Assembly (NCBI GenBank): GCA_934436245.1
Contig: CAKSAM010000030.1
Span: forward strand, 1-32,235
Length of the DNA: 32,235 bases
Direction of reading: 5' to 3'
Origin: an uncultured Acetatifactor sp.
GTDB taxonomy: Bacteria > Bacillota > Clostridia > Lachnospirales > Lachnospiraceae
The notes below the pieces were generated by a model, which saw nothing but the letters and a program-made list of their open reading frames with translations, did no database searches and had not been told where the DNA came from. Of the stretch, positions 8,101-14,572 are shown one piece after another. Every line of letters starts with the position of its first letter. The stretch's first letter is position 1. Made by a program: the position numbers and the translations under genes.

Positions 8101-10090
8101 CCGTATGTTCTTTGAAGAAGCGGAAAAGGCACATGTGGAGTACCCTTATACAGAGTACAACGGACATCGTGTAGAAGATCTGATCCAGATCATGGTATCC
8201 GTAGAAAAGGCATCCGGAGACAGCCTGGAGGAAGAGGCAAGGGCAATTGTGGCAATTGCGGATAAAACCCACAGAAAATTACCTGAGACAAAGGGCAAGA
8301 CCCAGCTGGATGCTGTGATCGAATATCTGGGAAAAGTAGCGGAAAAAGAAGGCTATACGCATCAGATGCAGCTGTGGATGCCGCTGCTTCCGGAACTGAT
8401 GTATCTGACAGACCTGAAAGGCTATGCAGGAACAGAGTTCAACGGTACAGCATGGCATATGCATCAGGGTAAATGGAATCTGTCGGTACCGGTAGGTCTG
8501 TGCGACGACCCTGTGAATCAGGCACAGATGCCTCTGGAGATCAACTTTACGGAAGGCGGACACCTGGCAGTATGCGGTACGATCGTCAGCGGAAAGAGCA
8601 GTTTCCTGCAGACCCTGTTATACGGATTGATCAACAGATACCAGCCGGATTGGCTGAATATCTATGCCATTGACTTCAGCAGCCGGATGCTGGCAAGCCT
8701 GGAGCATGCTCCTCATGTAGGCGGAGTGATGTATGAAGACGATACGGAGAAGATCGATAAGTTCTTCCATATGATGGAGGGCGTGATCGAAGAGCGTAAG
8801 CGTCTGTTCCAGGGCGGTAACTATATGCAGTATGTACAGGCCAATGGTGTTACGGTTCCGGCAATGATCATTGCGATCGACAATATGGGATCCTTCCGTG
8901 AGAAGACAGAGAACCGTTATGATGACAAGCTTTTACGACTCTTCAAGGAAGGCGTCGGATATGGTATTTATCTGGCAGTTACAGCAGCTGGATTTTCTAC
9001 CGCAGAAATATCGAACAAGATGGGTGACAATATCAAGACAGTGGTATGTCTGCAGATGAATGACAAATTTGCATATGCAGATGCACTTCGCTGTAATCAT
9101 ATTGATATACTTCCGGAGAGTAATATTCATGGAAGAGGTCTTGCGGTCGTGGGAGACAGTATTCTGGAATTCCAGACAGCACTGGCATTGGAGGCGGATG
9201 ATGATTTCAAGAGAATTGAACGCATCAGAGAGGTCTGTGATCAGATGAGTAAAGTCTGGACGGGAAGACATGCCAAGAGTATTCCGGTGATTCCTGAGAA
9301 GCCTGTATGGGCGGAATTCGAACAACTGCCCGAGGTCAGGGATATGCAGAGCGGCAGCAGGTATCTGCCGATCGGCTATGATATGAACAGTGCGGATATC
9401 TACGGCATTGATCTGAGCAAGACGTTCTCTTATCTGGTATCGGGAAGAGCACGTACAGGTAAGACGAATCTGCTGAAAGCAATTATCCGTTCTGCGTCTG
9501 CAAAAGAAGGAAATGTAATCGTCATCGAGCATGGCGCAGCAGATCTTAAAGCAACTGCGGCAGCAGTAGGCGCAGAATATCTGGACACCCAGACATTGCA
9601 GGCAGAATTCTTTGGCAGACTGGTAGAGCCGTTTAAGAAGAGAAACCTGAAAAAGAGAGAGCTTCTGGAACAGGGCATGGATGAGTACGATATGTATATG
9701 GCTATGCAGGAAGAAAAGCCTTACTTTATTGTGGCGGCGGATATGGTAAGCTTTGTGGAATCCATACAGAAACCGGAAGAGGGAGTTATAAACATCCGCA
9801 AGTTTGTGGAGAATATTGCAGAAAAAGGAAAGCTGCATAATGTTTTCTTCTTCTTTGGCATCAATCCCGAGACGGTCAGTCCTGTACTGGGTGTCAAAAT
9901 CTACGAAAGCTTCGTGGGATATCATACAGGTATCCAGCTTGGCGGACAGGTCAACAATATACGTTACTTTGATTTCGGCAATGTGCCTTATATGGAGCAG
10001 AGTAAGGTACAGAAGGCAGGAATCGGCATGATCCCTGTCGGTAATGAAGAGGAGACCGGCAAAGTGGTACTTCCTCTTGTCAGGGGGTAA
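5129..10090 (+). CDS. essC: Type VII secretion FtsK/SpoIIIE-type ATPase EssC, with N-terminal FHA domain
   Basis: This 1653-aa protein is the secretion motor that recognises WXG100 substrates at the membrane. The N terminus has a cytoplasmic FHA region with canonical SRHHA and NGTFVNG motifs near residues 130-158. Two TM helices follow at about 255-312, then three FtsK/SpoIIIE ATPase modules. D1 has Walker A GTTGSGKS (709-716) and a full Walker B with D819-E820. D2 has GTIVSGKS (1150-1157) but D1251 is followed by N. D3 has GRARTGKT (1439-1446) but D1538 is followed by M. Only D1 therefore keeps the catalytic glutamate. Architecture matches Firmicutes EssC/YukBA, although somewhat longer. It starts at ATG 5129 after AAGGGAGA and is 5 bp upstream of the LytTR gene. 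The FHA motifs suggest binding of phosphothreonine proteins made by the neighbouring kinase. Confidence 0.97.
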   Translation: MSIVLSAYGQNAFCEFLLPAVNNTDTEIILKKEMFGFVEDLILNLEVVDKEWRIKDTEKYMVTKQYGTEGAPLQNGDILTVKADEGQLSLIVRETECSFSVFSKYDLADISSLSIGSENTNHIVYQYQSLVSRHHAVLQRTAMGFTLEDKSANGTFVNGRKVSGNYELKTGDCINIFGLKIVYLGTLIAVYSPEENYFAVWDGLKAYRQTLQQPTEGKKTIPEKKFFHRSPRNYAQPDNDVIEIEAPPAPKEVSKRPLWMTIGPSFTMMIPMLSGSILAIISARSEGRNAGMYMYTGIITAIGSALIGVYWAITNLRYNKKEIEKGEQTRFQAYGDYLIRCADDIREKYEKTRSTLLAMYPPAQVVVNYGKDSTELWNRNRKHEDFLCERLGTGDLPFPMGINVPKEKFTLVSDELSEKPQMIKQQYSTMYEVPVNVNLLAHKLIGVVGGEHKKGAYEIIRLLTAQIAANNCYTDVKLIYLYDRNKDDENWDYTHWLPHVWSEDKKTRYVASDKSEASDILFELTQILRMRAEDEQQKKITLPKPYYVLVVSDVELLEGELITKYIYECEACYGLTTLILSESREQLPNECEFLIEKDNEYSGMFNLSQEDNLPIVFDSVSCDQVEKFARKLLPIEVREVEKGRDIPNALTFLEMHNVQTLDQLDVEEKWRKNRTYENMKALIGAKAGGQPCYLDVHEKYHGPHGLVAGTTGSGKSETLQTYMLSLAINFSPDDVGYFIIDYKGGGMAGLFEGLPHMIGSISNLSGSQVRRAMVSIKSENRRRQRIFSENNVNNINLYTKLYKNGEATIPIPHMFIIIDEFAELKREEPEFMKELISVAQVGRSLGVHLILATQKPSGTVDDNIWSNSKFRLCLRVQDRQDSNDMLHKPDAAYITQAGRGYLQVGNDEVYELFQSGYSGAAYNENSSNVKTEIATMLSLTGKAALIGNSLKTKQQEQIRNQWIQKLIQVAHNAAEALGDSFGDYAADSGRIRMFFEEAEKAHVEYPYTEYNGHRVEDLIQIMVSVEKASGDSLEEEARAIVAIADKTHRKLPETKGKTQLDAVIEYLGKVAEKEGYTHQMQLWMPLLPELMYLTDLKGYAGTEFNGTAWHMHQGKWNLSVPVGLCDDPVNQAQMPLEINFTEGGHLAVCGTIVSGKSSFLQTLLYGLINRYQPDWLNIYAIDFSSRMLASLEHAPHVGGVMYEDDTEKIDKFFHMMEGVIEERKRLFQGGNYMQYVQANGVTVPAMIIAIDNMGSFREKTENRYDDKLLRLFKEGVGYGIYLAVTAAGFSTAEISNKMGDNIKTVVCLQMNDKFAYADALRCNHIDILPESNIHGRGLAVVGDSILEFQTALALEADDDFKRIERIREVCDQMSKVWTGRHAKSIPVIPEKPVWAEFEQLPEVRDMQSGSRYLPIGYDMNSADIYGIDLSKTFSYLVSGRARTGKTNLLKAIIRSASAKEGNVIVIEHGAADLKATAAAVGAEYLDTQTLQAEFFGRLVEPFKKRNLKKRELLEQGMDEYDMYMAMQEEKPYFIVAADMVSFVESIQKPEEGVINIRKFVENIAEKGKLHNVFFFFGINPETVSPVLGVKIYESFVGYHTGIQLGGQVNNIRYFDFGNVPYMEQSKVQKAGIGMIPVGNEEETGKVVLPLVRG

Positions 10091-10095
10091 ATGAA

Positions 10096-10809
10096 ATGAT
10101 ATCTTTGCTGGCGTACAGCAATAATGTCAAAGAATTACATACAGTAAAACAGAATGTTTTAGACCTGGCAGCGTATTTAAGTGAAGAAAAGTGGGAAACG
10201 AACTGCTTTTCTTCACTGGAACCGCTGAGAAATTTCCTGTTGGAGAAGCCTCTGATCAACCTGGCATGTTATGATGTATCGGAGAAGGACGGCAGGGAAT
10301 ACCTGAGTGCGGTACGCAGAGATTACCGGGATGTTCTGCTTATGATCGTGGCAGACAGTACTTTGTCCCCCATGGAATATGTCAAACCGGACATCCTGGC
10401 AGCCAGTCTGATTCTTCGGCCCTATACACAACAGGATTTAAAAGAGAAGCTTAAGATTCTGATCATGGAATACATGCAGCGGATGCATGCACCGGATGCG
10501 GAGGATGCGCTGTTTGTAGAAACGAGAGAAGGGCGGACCAGAATCCCATATGACCAGATTTTCTATCTGGAAGCACGGGAAAAAAAGATTTATGTGAGAC
10601 TGAGAGACCGGGAAATTCCGTTTTACGACACGATGGATGAACTGGAGAAGAAGCTGCCGGATGGGTTCATCCGGTGCCACAGAAGTTTTATTGTCAACCA
10701 GAGCTACATAGATAAGATACTTCTCTCACAGAGTGAGATCTGTCTGCTGCAGGGAATCTCAGTACCGTTGTCCCGGAGTTATAAGCCAAGATTTAAAGTG
10801 CTGAGGTAA
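10096..10809 (+). CDS. LytTR DNA-binding response-regulator-like protein with degenerate receiver
   Basis: This 237-aa protein has a C-terminal LytTR DNA-binding domain (about 137-235), recognisable by ARE-KKIYVRL, the DxxxxLExxLP-type segment, FIRCHRSFIVN and a final PLSRSYKPRFK. The N-terminal about 120 residues look like a receiver fold, but the usual paired acidic residues near the start are absent. The switch lysine position reads RPY rather than KP, so phospho-activation is doubtful. It starts 5 bp after the essC stop with GGGGG as its ribosome binding site, so it is embedded in the core operon. No sensor kinase of the AgrC/LytS type is next to it. It is likely an autoregulator of the T7SS locus; binding sites were not identified. 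Confidence 0.88.
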   Translation: MISLLAYSNNVKELHTVKQNVLDLAAYLSEEKWETNCFSSLEPLRNFLLEKPLINLACYDVSEKDGREYLSAVRRDYRDVLLMIVADSTLSPMEYVKPDILAASLILRPYTQQDLKEKLKILIMEYMQRMHAPDAEDALFVETREGRTRIPYDQIFYLEAREKKIYVRLRDREIPFYDTMDELEKKLPDGFIRCHRSFIVNQSYIDKILLSQSEICLLQGISVPLSRSYKPRFKVLR

Positions 10810-10820
10810 GGAGAAGGACG

Positions 10821-11528
10821 ATGGATATTTTACGAATTATGAAACAATCAGAATTCCAGATCCTGGCGTTGGCAGCCGGCATAGAGAAAATCTATGGAAC
10901 CGGGAAATACGCTCCGCTTTCACAGCAGGAGACCATGTATGGCCTGCATGAACTGCTCAGAAACGGGATCTTAACAGAAGACAACGGACAGTTTTTGTTC
11001 TGTGAACCCTATCGTACAATTTTTATGGAGTTGAAAAATGCAGACAGACTGCTGGCAGTTACGTCAGAAAAGTCCGGCACACAGGATGTAAGTATTTATA
11101 AAGGGAAAAAGCTGATCACGCTGGAAGAGAGCAGACAGGATGCAGGAGCGTTGCGGATCGGACAGTATGAATTACAGGAGCTTCCGGGACTGCTGGAGGA
11201 GAAGGGATTTCTTCCGGATGCTTATGTCCCGCTGGATATTGCACTGCTTCAGCCCCAGGAAGAATTAGAAGAACGGATTGCCCCCGGAATGAGGGAGCTT
11301 TTGATGTCAGCTGAGAAAATGGATCTCTCCGGGGAAACGCAGGAACAGCTGCGGGAACAATTCCTGCTCTTTGACCTGAAAAATCAGGGGATGCAGGAGC
11401 CGTTTGAAGCAATTTATCTTTTGGAAAATCCCTGCAATTACTGGATTGCGGTAAAAAATAGAGAAAACGTGGAATACACACAGTATGCTCCACAGAGATT
11501 ATGTGACAGGATCCGGGAAATCTTCTGA
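10821..11528 (+). CDS. Unknown T7SS-locus protein
   Basis: No family is recognised in this 235-aa protein. It has no signal peptide or TM helix and is predicted cytoplasmic, mixed alpha/beta, and rich in Glu, Leu and Gln. The first about 75 residues resemble a small helical, winged-helix-like unit (helices, then a turn at GILTEDNGQFLF). The rest could be a compact alpha/beta domain. It starts 11 bp after the LytTR gene with a strong ribosome binding site (AAGGAGAAGGA) and precedes the EsaB-like gene. Cytoplasmic proteins at this position in T7SS loci can be substrate adaptors (EspG-like in actinobacteria). That role is a guess here, not supported by a visible motif. Confidence 0.85.
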   Translation: MDILRIMKQSEFQILALAAGIEKIYGTGKYAPLSQQETMYGLHELLRNGILTEDNGQFLFCEPYRTIFMELKNADRLLAVTSEKSGTQDVSIYKGKKLITLEESRQDAGALRIGQYELQELPGLLEEKGFLPDAYVPLDIALLQPQEELEERIAPGMRELLMSAEKMDLSGETQEQLREQFLLFDLKNQGMQEPFEAIYLLENPCNYWIAVKNRENVEYTQYAPQRLCDRIREIF

Positions 11529-11555
11529 GAGAACCGGGCCGGAATGGGAGAAAAT

Positions 11556-11804
11556 ATGATTTTAGTGGATGTAACAGTACCCAGTGTAGAGAAAACCTAT
11601 GATTTTAATCTGGACGAAAATGCACAGATCGCTCTGGTAATTGAGGAAATTTCCGTTATGATCAGTCAGAAAGAGCATTGTGCAATTACCGGCAATAAGG
11701 ATGAGCTTTTGTTGTGCAAATACGATGGGCAGGTAGTGCTGGACCGGAATTCCACCCTGCGTGAAAGCGGTCTGGTAAACGGCGGAAGACTTCTTTTGGT
11801 ATAA
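11556..11804 (+). CDS. esaB: EsaB/YukD-like ubiquitin-fold protein of type VII secretion
   Basis: A small ubiquitin-like protein of 82 aa. It begins with a beta strand (MILVDVTVPS), has a helix around IALVIEEISVMIS, and ends with LxESGLVNGGRLLLV, typical of the YukD/EsaB family. Family members are conserved cytoplasmic components or regulators of Firmicutes T7SS. ATG 11556 is preferred because GGGAGA sits 4-5 nt upstream; ATG 11544 (four residues longer) has no good ribosome binding site. It lies between the unknown protein and the WXG100 cluster, the usual neighbourhood for this gene. Confidence 0.9.
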   Translation: MILVDVTVPSVEKTYDFNLDENAQIALVIEEISVMISQKEHCAITGNKDELLLCKYDGQVVLDRNSTLRESGLVNGGRLLLV

Positions 11805-11897
11805 AATGTGTCGTTGGTCACAAAAAACAGGTCATTTGTCGGAAAGAAGAAAATTCTTCCCGGAATGCTGTAATATGACTATTGGAAGGAGCCAATG

Positions 11898-12257
11898 ATG
11901 TTTCGAACAGATATCAGAGCAATGAACAGTGCCGCAGATGAGATGCAGTGGCAGATTAGAAAACTGAATCAGCAGATCGGAAACCTGGAAGATGTGGAAC
12001 GTGGGCTGGGAGGACTCTCTGGCATGGAGGGGATCCGCAGAAAAATACGATCCGAGATCGCAGAACTGGAAGACCGGCAGAGAGCATTCCGGCAAATGAT
12101 GACGGCACTGCAGGTATCTTCCCGGTGCTACGGTAACTGTGAGCAGGATTGCATTGAATATGCGGAAGAAAGCAGAAACACTTCCAGACATTCGATGAAC
12201 TGGGTAAGCATGAACACAGTATCATTCCCTAACGGAATTGATATTGTACTAAAATAA
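11898..12257 (+). CDS. Small helical WXG100-like/Lap-like protein
   Basis: A helical, probably coiled-coil protein of 119 aa. It lacks a WXG turn but has GLGGLSGMEG between two helices. It contains Y78-x3-E82 (YGNCE) near the end of helix 2, the YxxxD/E pattern known from T7SS substrates. Its first helix carries KLNQQI (22-27), matching KLNQRI (10-15) in the candidate effector at 14573-15715. The two N-terminal regions may therefore share a fold. ATG 11898 has AGGAG 6 nt upstream; ATG 11895 is only 3 nt from it and less likely. It lies 10 bp before the first clear WXG100 gene. It is likely a secreted partner or targeting protein. Confidence 0.8.
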   Translation: MFRTDIRAMNSAADEMQWQIRKLNQQIGNLEDVERGLGGLSGMEGIRRKIRSEIAELEDRQRAFRQMMTALQVSSRCYGNCEQDCIEYAEESRNTSRHSMNWVSMNTVSFPNGIDIVLK

Positions 12258-12267
12258 GGAGGAGCAT

Positions 12268-12570
12268 ATGGCGGATTATATTGAAGTAAATATCCAGACG
12301 CTGGAACAGGATGTCAAGAGTATGCAGGAGGCTCTTAAGAGGGTGCAGAACGATATGATGGGAATGTTCAACGCAGTGAAAGAGCTGGACTCCATGTGGG
12401 ACGGCCCTGCGAATGAGGCTTTTGTCAGACAGTTCACAATAGATAATGATGTGTTCAACAGTCTGTGTGACAGTGTCAACGGAATCATTGACAGCATGGA
12501 AAATGCAAAGGACTCTTACAGAAAATGCGAAGCCAACGTCAGTGATGAAATCAACAGGATCAAAATATAA
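12268..12570 (+). CDS. WXG100 family protein (ESAT-6-like), copy 1
   Basis: This 100-aa protein is predicted to form a helix-turn-helix hairpin with W44-D-G46 in the turn and Y84-x3-E88 (YRKCE) after helix 2. These are the two hallmarks of ESX/Ess substrates. It has no signal peptide, as expected. The ribosome binding site AAGGAGGAG lies just upstream of ATG 12268. The next WXG100-like gene follows after 12 bp, so the two could be co-translated partners that form a four-helix dimer; the pairing is inferred from adjacency. Confidence 0.93.
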   Translation: MADYIEVNIQTLEQDVKSMQEALKRVQNDMMGMFNAVKELDSMWDGPANEAFVRQFTIDNDVFNSLCDSVNGIIDSMENAKDSYRKCEANVSDEINRIKI

Positions 12571-12582
12571 GGAGTGAAATTT

Positions 12583-12930
12583 ATGATAGAAAACATTACA
12601 TCGATTCTGAATGTTGGACAGGTAACCCTTAAGGTGACCCCGGAGATCCTGACGGAGAAAAGTTCTGAGGTTGCACAGAAAGTAGCTTCTATGAGGGCGC
12701 ATTTCGAAGAGTTAAAAGAAGTGGTAGATAAGACGAGTGCTTACTGGCTGGGAGAAGCCGGTGACATGCACCGCAGTATGTATAACGAACTGGAAGGCGA
12801 TGTGGAAGAAATCTTAAAACGTCTCGGAGAACATCCGGTAGATCTGGTAACGATTGCACAGAGATATTCTGATGTGGAATTGAAGATCCAGCAGGAGATT
12901 CAGGAACTTCCCAGCGACATTTTAGTATAA
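12583..12930 (+). CDS. WXG100 family protein, copy 2 (divergent)
   Basis: This 115-aa protein has an N-terminal extension before a helical hairpin with W55-L-G57 in the turn and Y95-x3-E99 (YSDVE) near the end. It finishes with SDILV, nearly the same tail as the WXG100 protein at 13811 (GDILV). ATG 12583 is preferred because AAGGAG (12569-12574) sits 8 nt upstream; the in-frame GTG 12574 lies inside that ribosome binding site. It is the most divergent member of the cluster and a plausible dimer partner for its upstream neighbour. Confidence 0.88.
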   Translation: MIENITSILNVGQVTLKVTPEILTEKSSEVAQKVASMRAHFEELKEVVDKTSAYWLGEAGDMHRSMYNELEGDVEEILKRLGEHPVDLVTIAQRYSDVELKIQQEIQELPSDILV

Positions 12931-12963
12931 CAGCTGTAACGGATACGGGAGGTGAAGAGGAAA

Positions 12964-13329
12964 ATGGCAAGCAGATATCAGATCCAGATGGATTTTAACA
13001 GAGCGATCCAGAAAGCAAATGAACTGGATTCCATTGCAGATTCATTGAGCAAATTGTCCGGCACGGATTTCCAGAATACCCTGGATAGTCTGAATAATGA
13101 CTGGAAGGGCGACAATGCCACGGCATATATAGCAAAAGGCATGGCATTGAAGGAGAATATGAATGCAACCGTAAAGGACATTCGTAATACGGCATCGACC
13201 ATCCGCACGGTAGCCAAGAACATCTATGATGCGGAAATGGAAGCTCTGCGGATCGCAGAGGAGAGAGAAGCAGCGGCCCGTGCGGCAAGAGAAGCAGCAG
13301 CCCACGGCGGAGGCGGTCACCGGATATAA
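12964..13329 (+). CDS. WXG100 family protein, copy 3, with Ala-rich charged tail
   Basis: A helical hairpin with W47-K-G49 in the turn identifies this 121-aa protein as WXG100-like. Unlike the other four copies it has no YxxxD/E motif at the end of helix 2 (Y88-DAEM). It instead continues into a long Glu/Arg/Ala-rich helix and ends with HGGGGHRI. ATG 12964 is preferred over GTG 12952, which lies within the ribosome binding site region (GGGAGGTGAAGAGG). Loss of the motif and the extended tail suggest a partner that is carried by a signal-bearing protein, or a structural member of the pair. Confidence 0.88.
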   Translation: MASRYQIQMDFNRAIQKANELDSIADSLSKLSGTDFQNTLDSLNNDWKGDNATAYIAKGMALKENMNATVKDIRNTASTIRTVAKNIYDAEMEALRIAEEREAAARAAREAAAHGGGGHRI

Positions 13330-13459
13330 GATGTCGTTCATCCGGGAAAACAGGTTATTCATCCAAAAAGCAACAGGAACTACCTGCTTTGTGATAAATT
13401 AGAATCATCAACAAGGCAGAGCAATATAAAGGCCAACATAGACACAGGAGGAAAATAAT

Positions 13460-13759
13460 ATGGCACAGATTTTAGTAACATCCGCAGAACTGCGTAACGC
13501 AGCAAACACCTTGAGAGACTACAACAGCAATTTCAGAAATCAGGTATCCACTCTGGAGAGCTCCGAGGCAACTTTAAAGAGCCAGTGGCAGGGCGCAGCA
13601 AACGATGCATTCCATAAAGCATTCATGAATGACAAGGCTTATATGGATAAGTTCGCAACAGAAATTGATAACTATTGCACGACGCTGGAGACCATCGCAG
13701 CAAAGTATGATGCAGCAGAGGCTCAGAACACGGATACCGCAACCACGAGAAATTACTAA
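13460..13759 (+). CDS. WXG100 family protein (EsxA-like), copy 4
   Basis: A canonical WXG100 protein of 99 aa with W43-Q-G45 in the turn and Y83-x3-E87 (YDAAE) after helix 2. It is the closest in this window to classical EsxA. It has a very strong ribosome binding site (CAGGAGGAAAATAAT) and is preceded by a 130-bp non-coding gap, the longest within the WXG100 cluster. A separate promoter or mRNA processing point is possible, but no convincing -35/-10 pair was seen. Its N-terminal ILVTSAEL resembles ILVTPEQL of the next gene, suggesting tandem duplication. Confidence 0.94.
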   Translation: MAQILVTSAELRNAANTLRDYNSNFRNQVSTLESSEATLKSQWQGAANDAFHKAFMNDKAYMDKFATEIDNYCTTLETIAAKYDAAEAQNTDTATTRNY

Positions 13760-13810
13760 TAACTGAATACATAGTAAAATAATGAAGAACAGAAAAAGGA
13801 GATTACAGAT

Positions 13811-14125
13811 ATGGAAGGAACAATTTTAGTAACACCGGAGCAGTTGGAATCTACAGCAACCGAATTCAATAATGTGATGTCACAGGTAAAGAGCCTGACC
13901 AGCAGCATGACCGAGCAGGTAAATGGTCTGAGCGCTAAATGGCAGGGAGAAGCTTCCACCGCTTATGTAAACAAGTTTAACCAGCTGAATGATGACATTG
14001 AAAGAATGGCAGCTATGATCAATGAGCATGTAAATGATCTGAACCAGATGGCAAGTGTATATCGTAATGCAGAGCAGGCAAACGAGGAACTGGGCAACAG
14101 CCTTGCAGGAGATATTCTGGTATAA
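13811..14125 (+). CDS. WXG100 family protein, copy 5
   Basis: This 104-aa canonical member has W44-Q-G46 in the turn and Y84-x3-E88 (YRNAE) near the C-terminal end. The tail ends in GDILV, as in copy 2. The ribosome binding site is AAAAAGGAG about 10 nt upstream of ATG 13811. It is the last WXG100 gene and is followed by a hairpin and the candidate effector cassette. The start resembles copy 4, so the two may be paralogues that form homo- or heterodimers. Confidence 0.94.
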   Translation: MEGTILVTPEQLESTATEFNNVMSQVKSLTSSMTEQVNGLSAKWQGEASTAYVNKFNQLNDDIERMAAMINEHVNDLNQMASVYRNAEQANEELGNSLAGDILV

Positions 14126-14140
14126 GGGAACACGGATTGT

Positions 14141-14175
14141 CAGAGAGGTGCCAACCAAAGGAGTGCACCTCTTTG
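14141..14175 (+). other. Stable hairpin between WXG100 cluster and effector module
   Basis: An 11-bp stem (14141-14151 with 14165-14175, one G-T wobble; core AGAGGTGC/GCACCTCT) encloses a 13-nt loop. No T tract follows, so it is not a standard terminator. It could protect the 3' end of the WXG100 mRNA, act as a processing site, or attenuate read-through into the downstream module. Confidence 0.6.
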
Positions 14176-14210
14176 GATTACCGGGGAAATTTGGAAGAGA
14201 GGAAACAAGG

Positions 14211-14483
14211 ATGAGCGTAAAAGATTTATTACCGATCGGAAGTGTAATTTGGCTGAGAGAAGCAGAAAGACCGTTGATGATTTTTGGAATTAAACAGAGT
14301 AATATGGAAACAAATGAAGAATATGATTATATTGGCGTGATTTATCCGGAGGGGAATATGGGAACCGATTCTCAGTTTTTATTTCAGCATAAGGATATTG
14401 AGAAAGTAGTATTTCGTGGATATGAGGATGAATCCAGAACAGAATTTCTTCAGAAACTGTCTGATTTTTATAAAGAAAATTAA
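14211..14483 (+). CDS. DUF4176-type T7SS accessory protein, copy A
   Basis: A 90-aa cytoplasmic, mostly beta protein with LLPIGSVIWL at the N terminus, then IFGIKQ and YIGVIYPEG, matching my recollection of DUF4176. Such proteins occur with LXG effectors in Firmicutes T7SS loci and some have been described as effector adaptors or chaperones. The true start is ATG 14211 (GAGAGG about 8 nt upstream). An upstream in-frame extension would read through the WXG100 gene in another frame and is rejected. It differs from the copy at 16282-16554 at only 7 of 90 residues. It lies directly upstream of the candidate effector, suggesting it serves that protein. Confidence 0.88.
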   Translation: MSVKDLLPIGSVIWLREAERPLMIFGIKQSNMETNEEYDYIGVIYPEGNMGTDSQFLFQHKDIEKVVFRGYEDESRTEFLQKLSDFYKEN

Positions 14484-14572
14484 GTATTAAAATGATTATA
14501 TAATTTACTGTTGAGACAAAAATATTGTAAAAGCTGATACATAGATATGTTGTCAGCATAAGGGATTATACT

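Noticed and set aside
8933..9925. 330-codon open frame on the minus strand
   Set aside because: It lies wholly inside essC, has no family resemblance and a composition typical of an antisense shadow (rich in Cys, His, Arg).
11805..11897. GAAGAAAATTCTTC dyad before the helical protein gene as a terminator
   Set aside because: The dyad has no T tract and short pairing; nothing else supports a stop of transcription there.
14055..14210. N-terminal extension of the first DUF4176 gene
   Set aside because: It overlaps the end of a WXG100 gene in another frame and the paralogue at 16282 shows that the conserved protein begins at the ATG at 14211.
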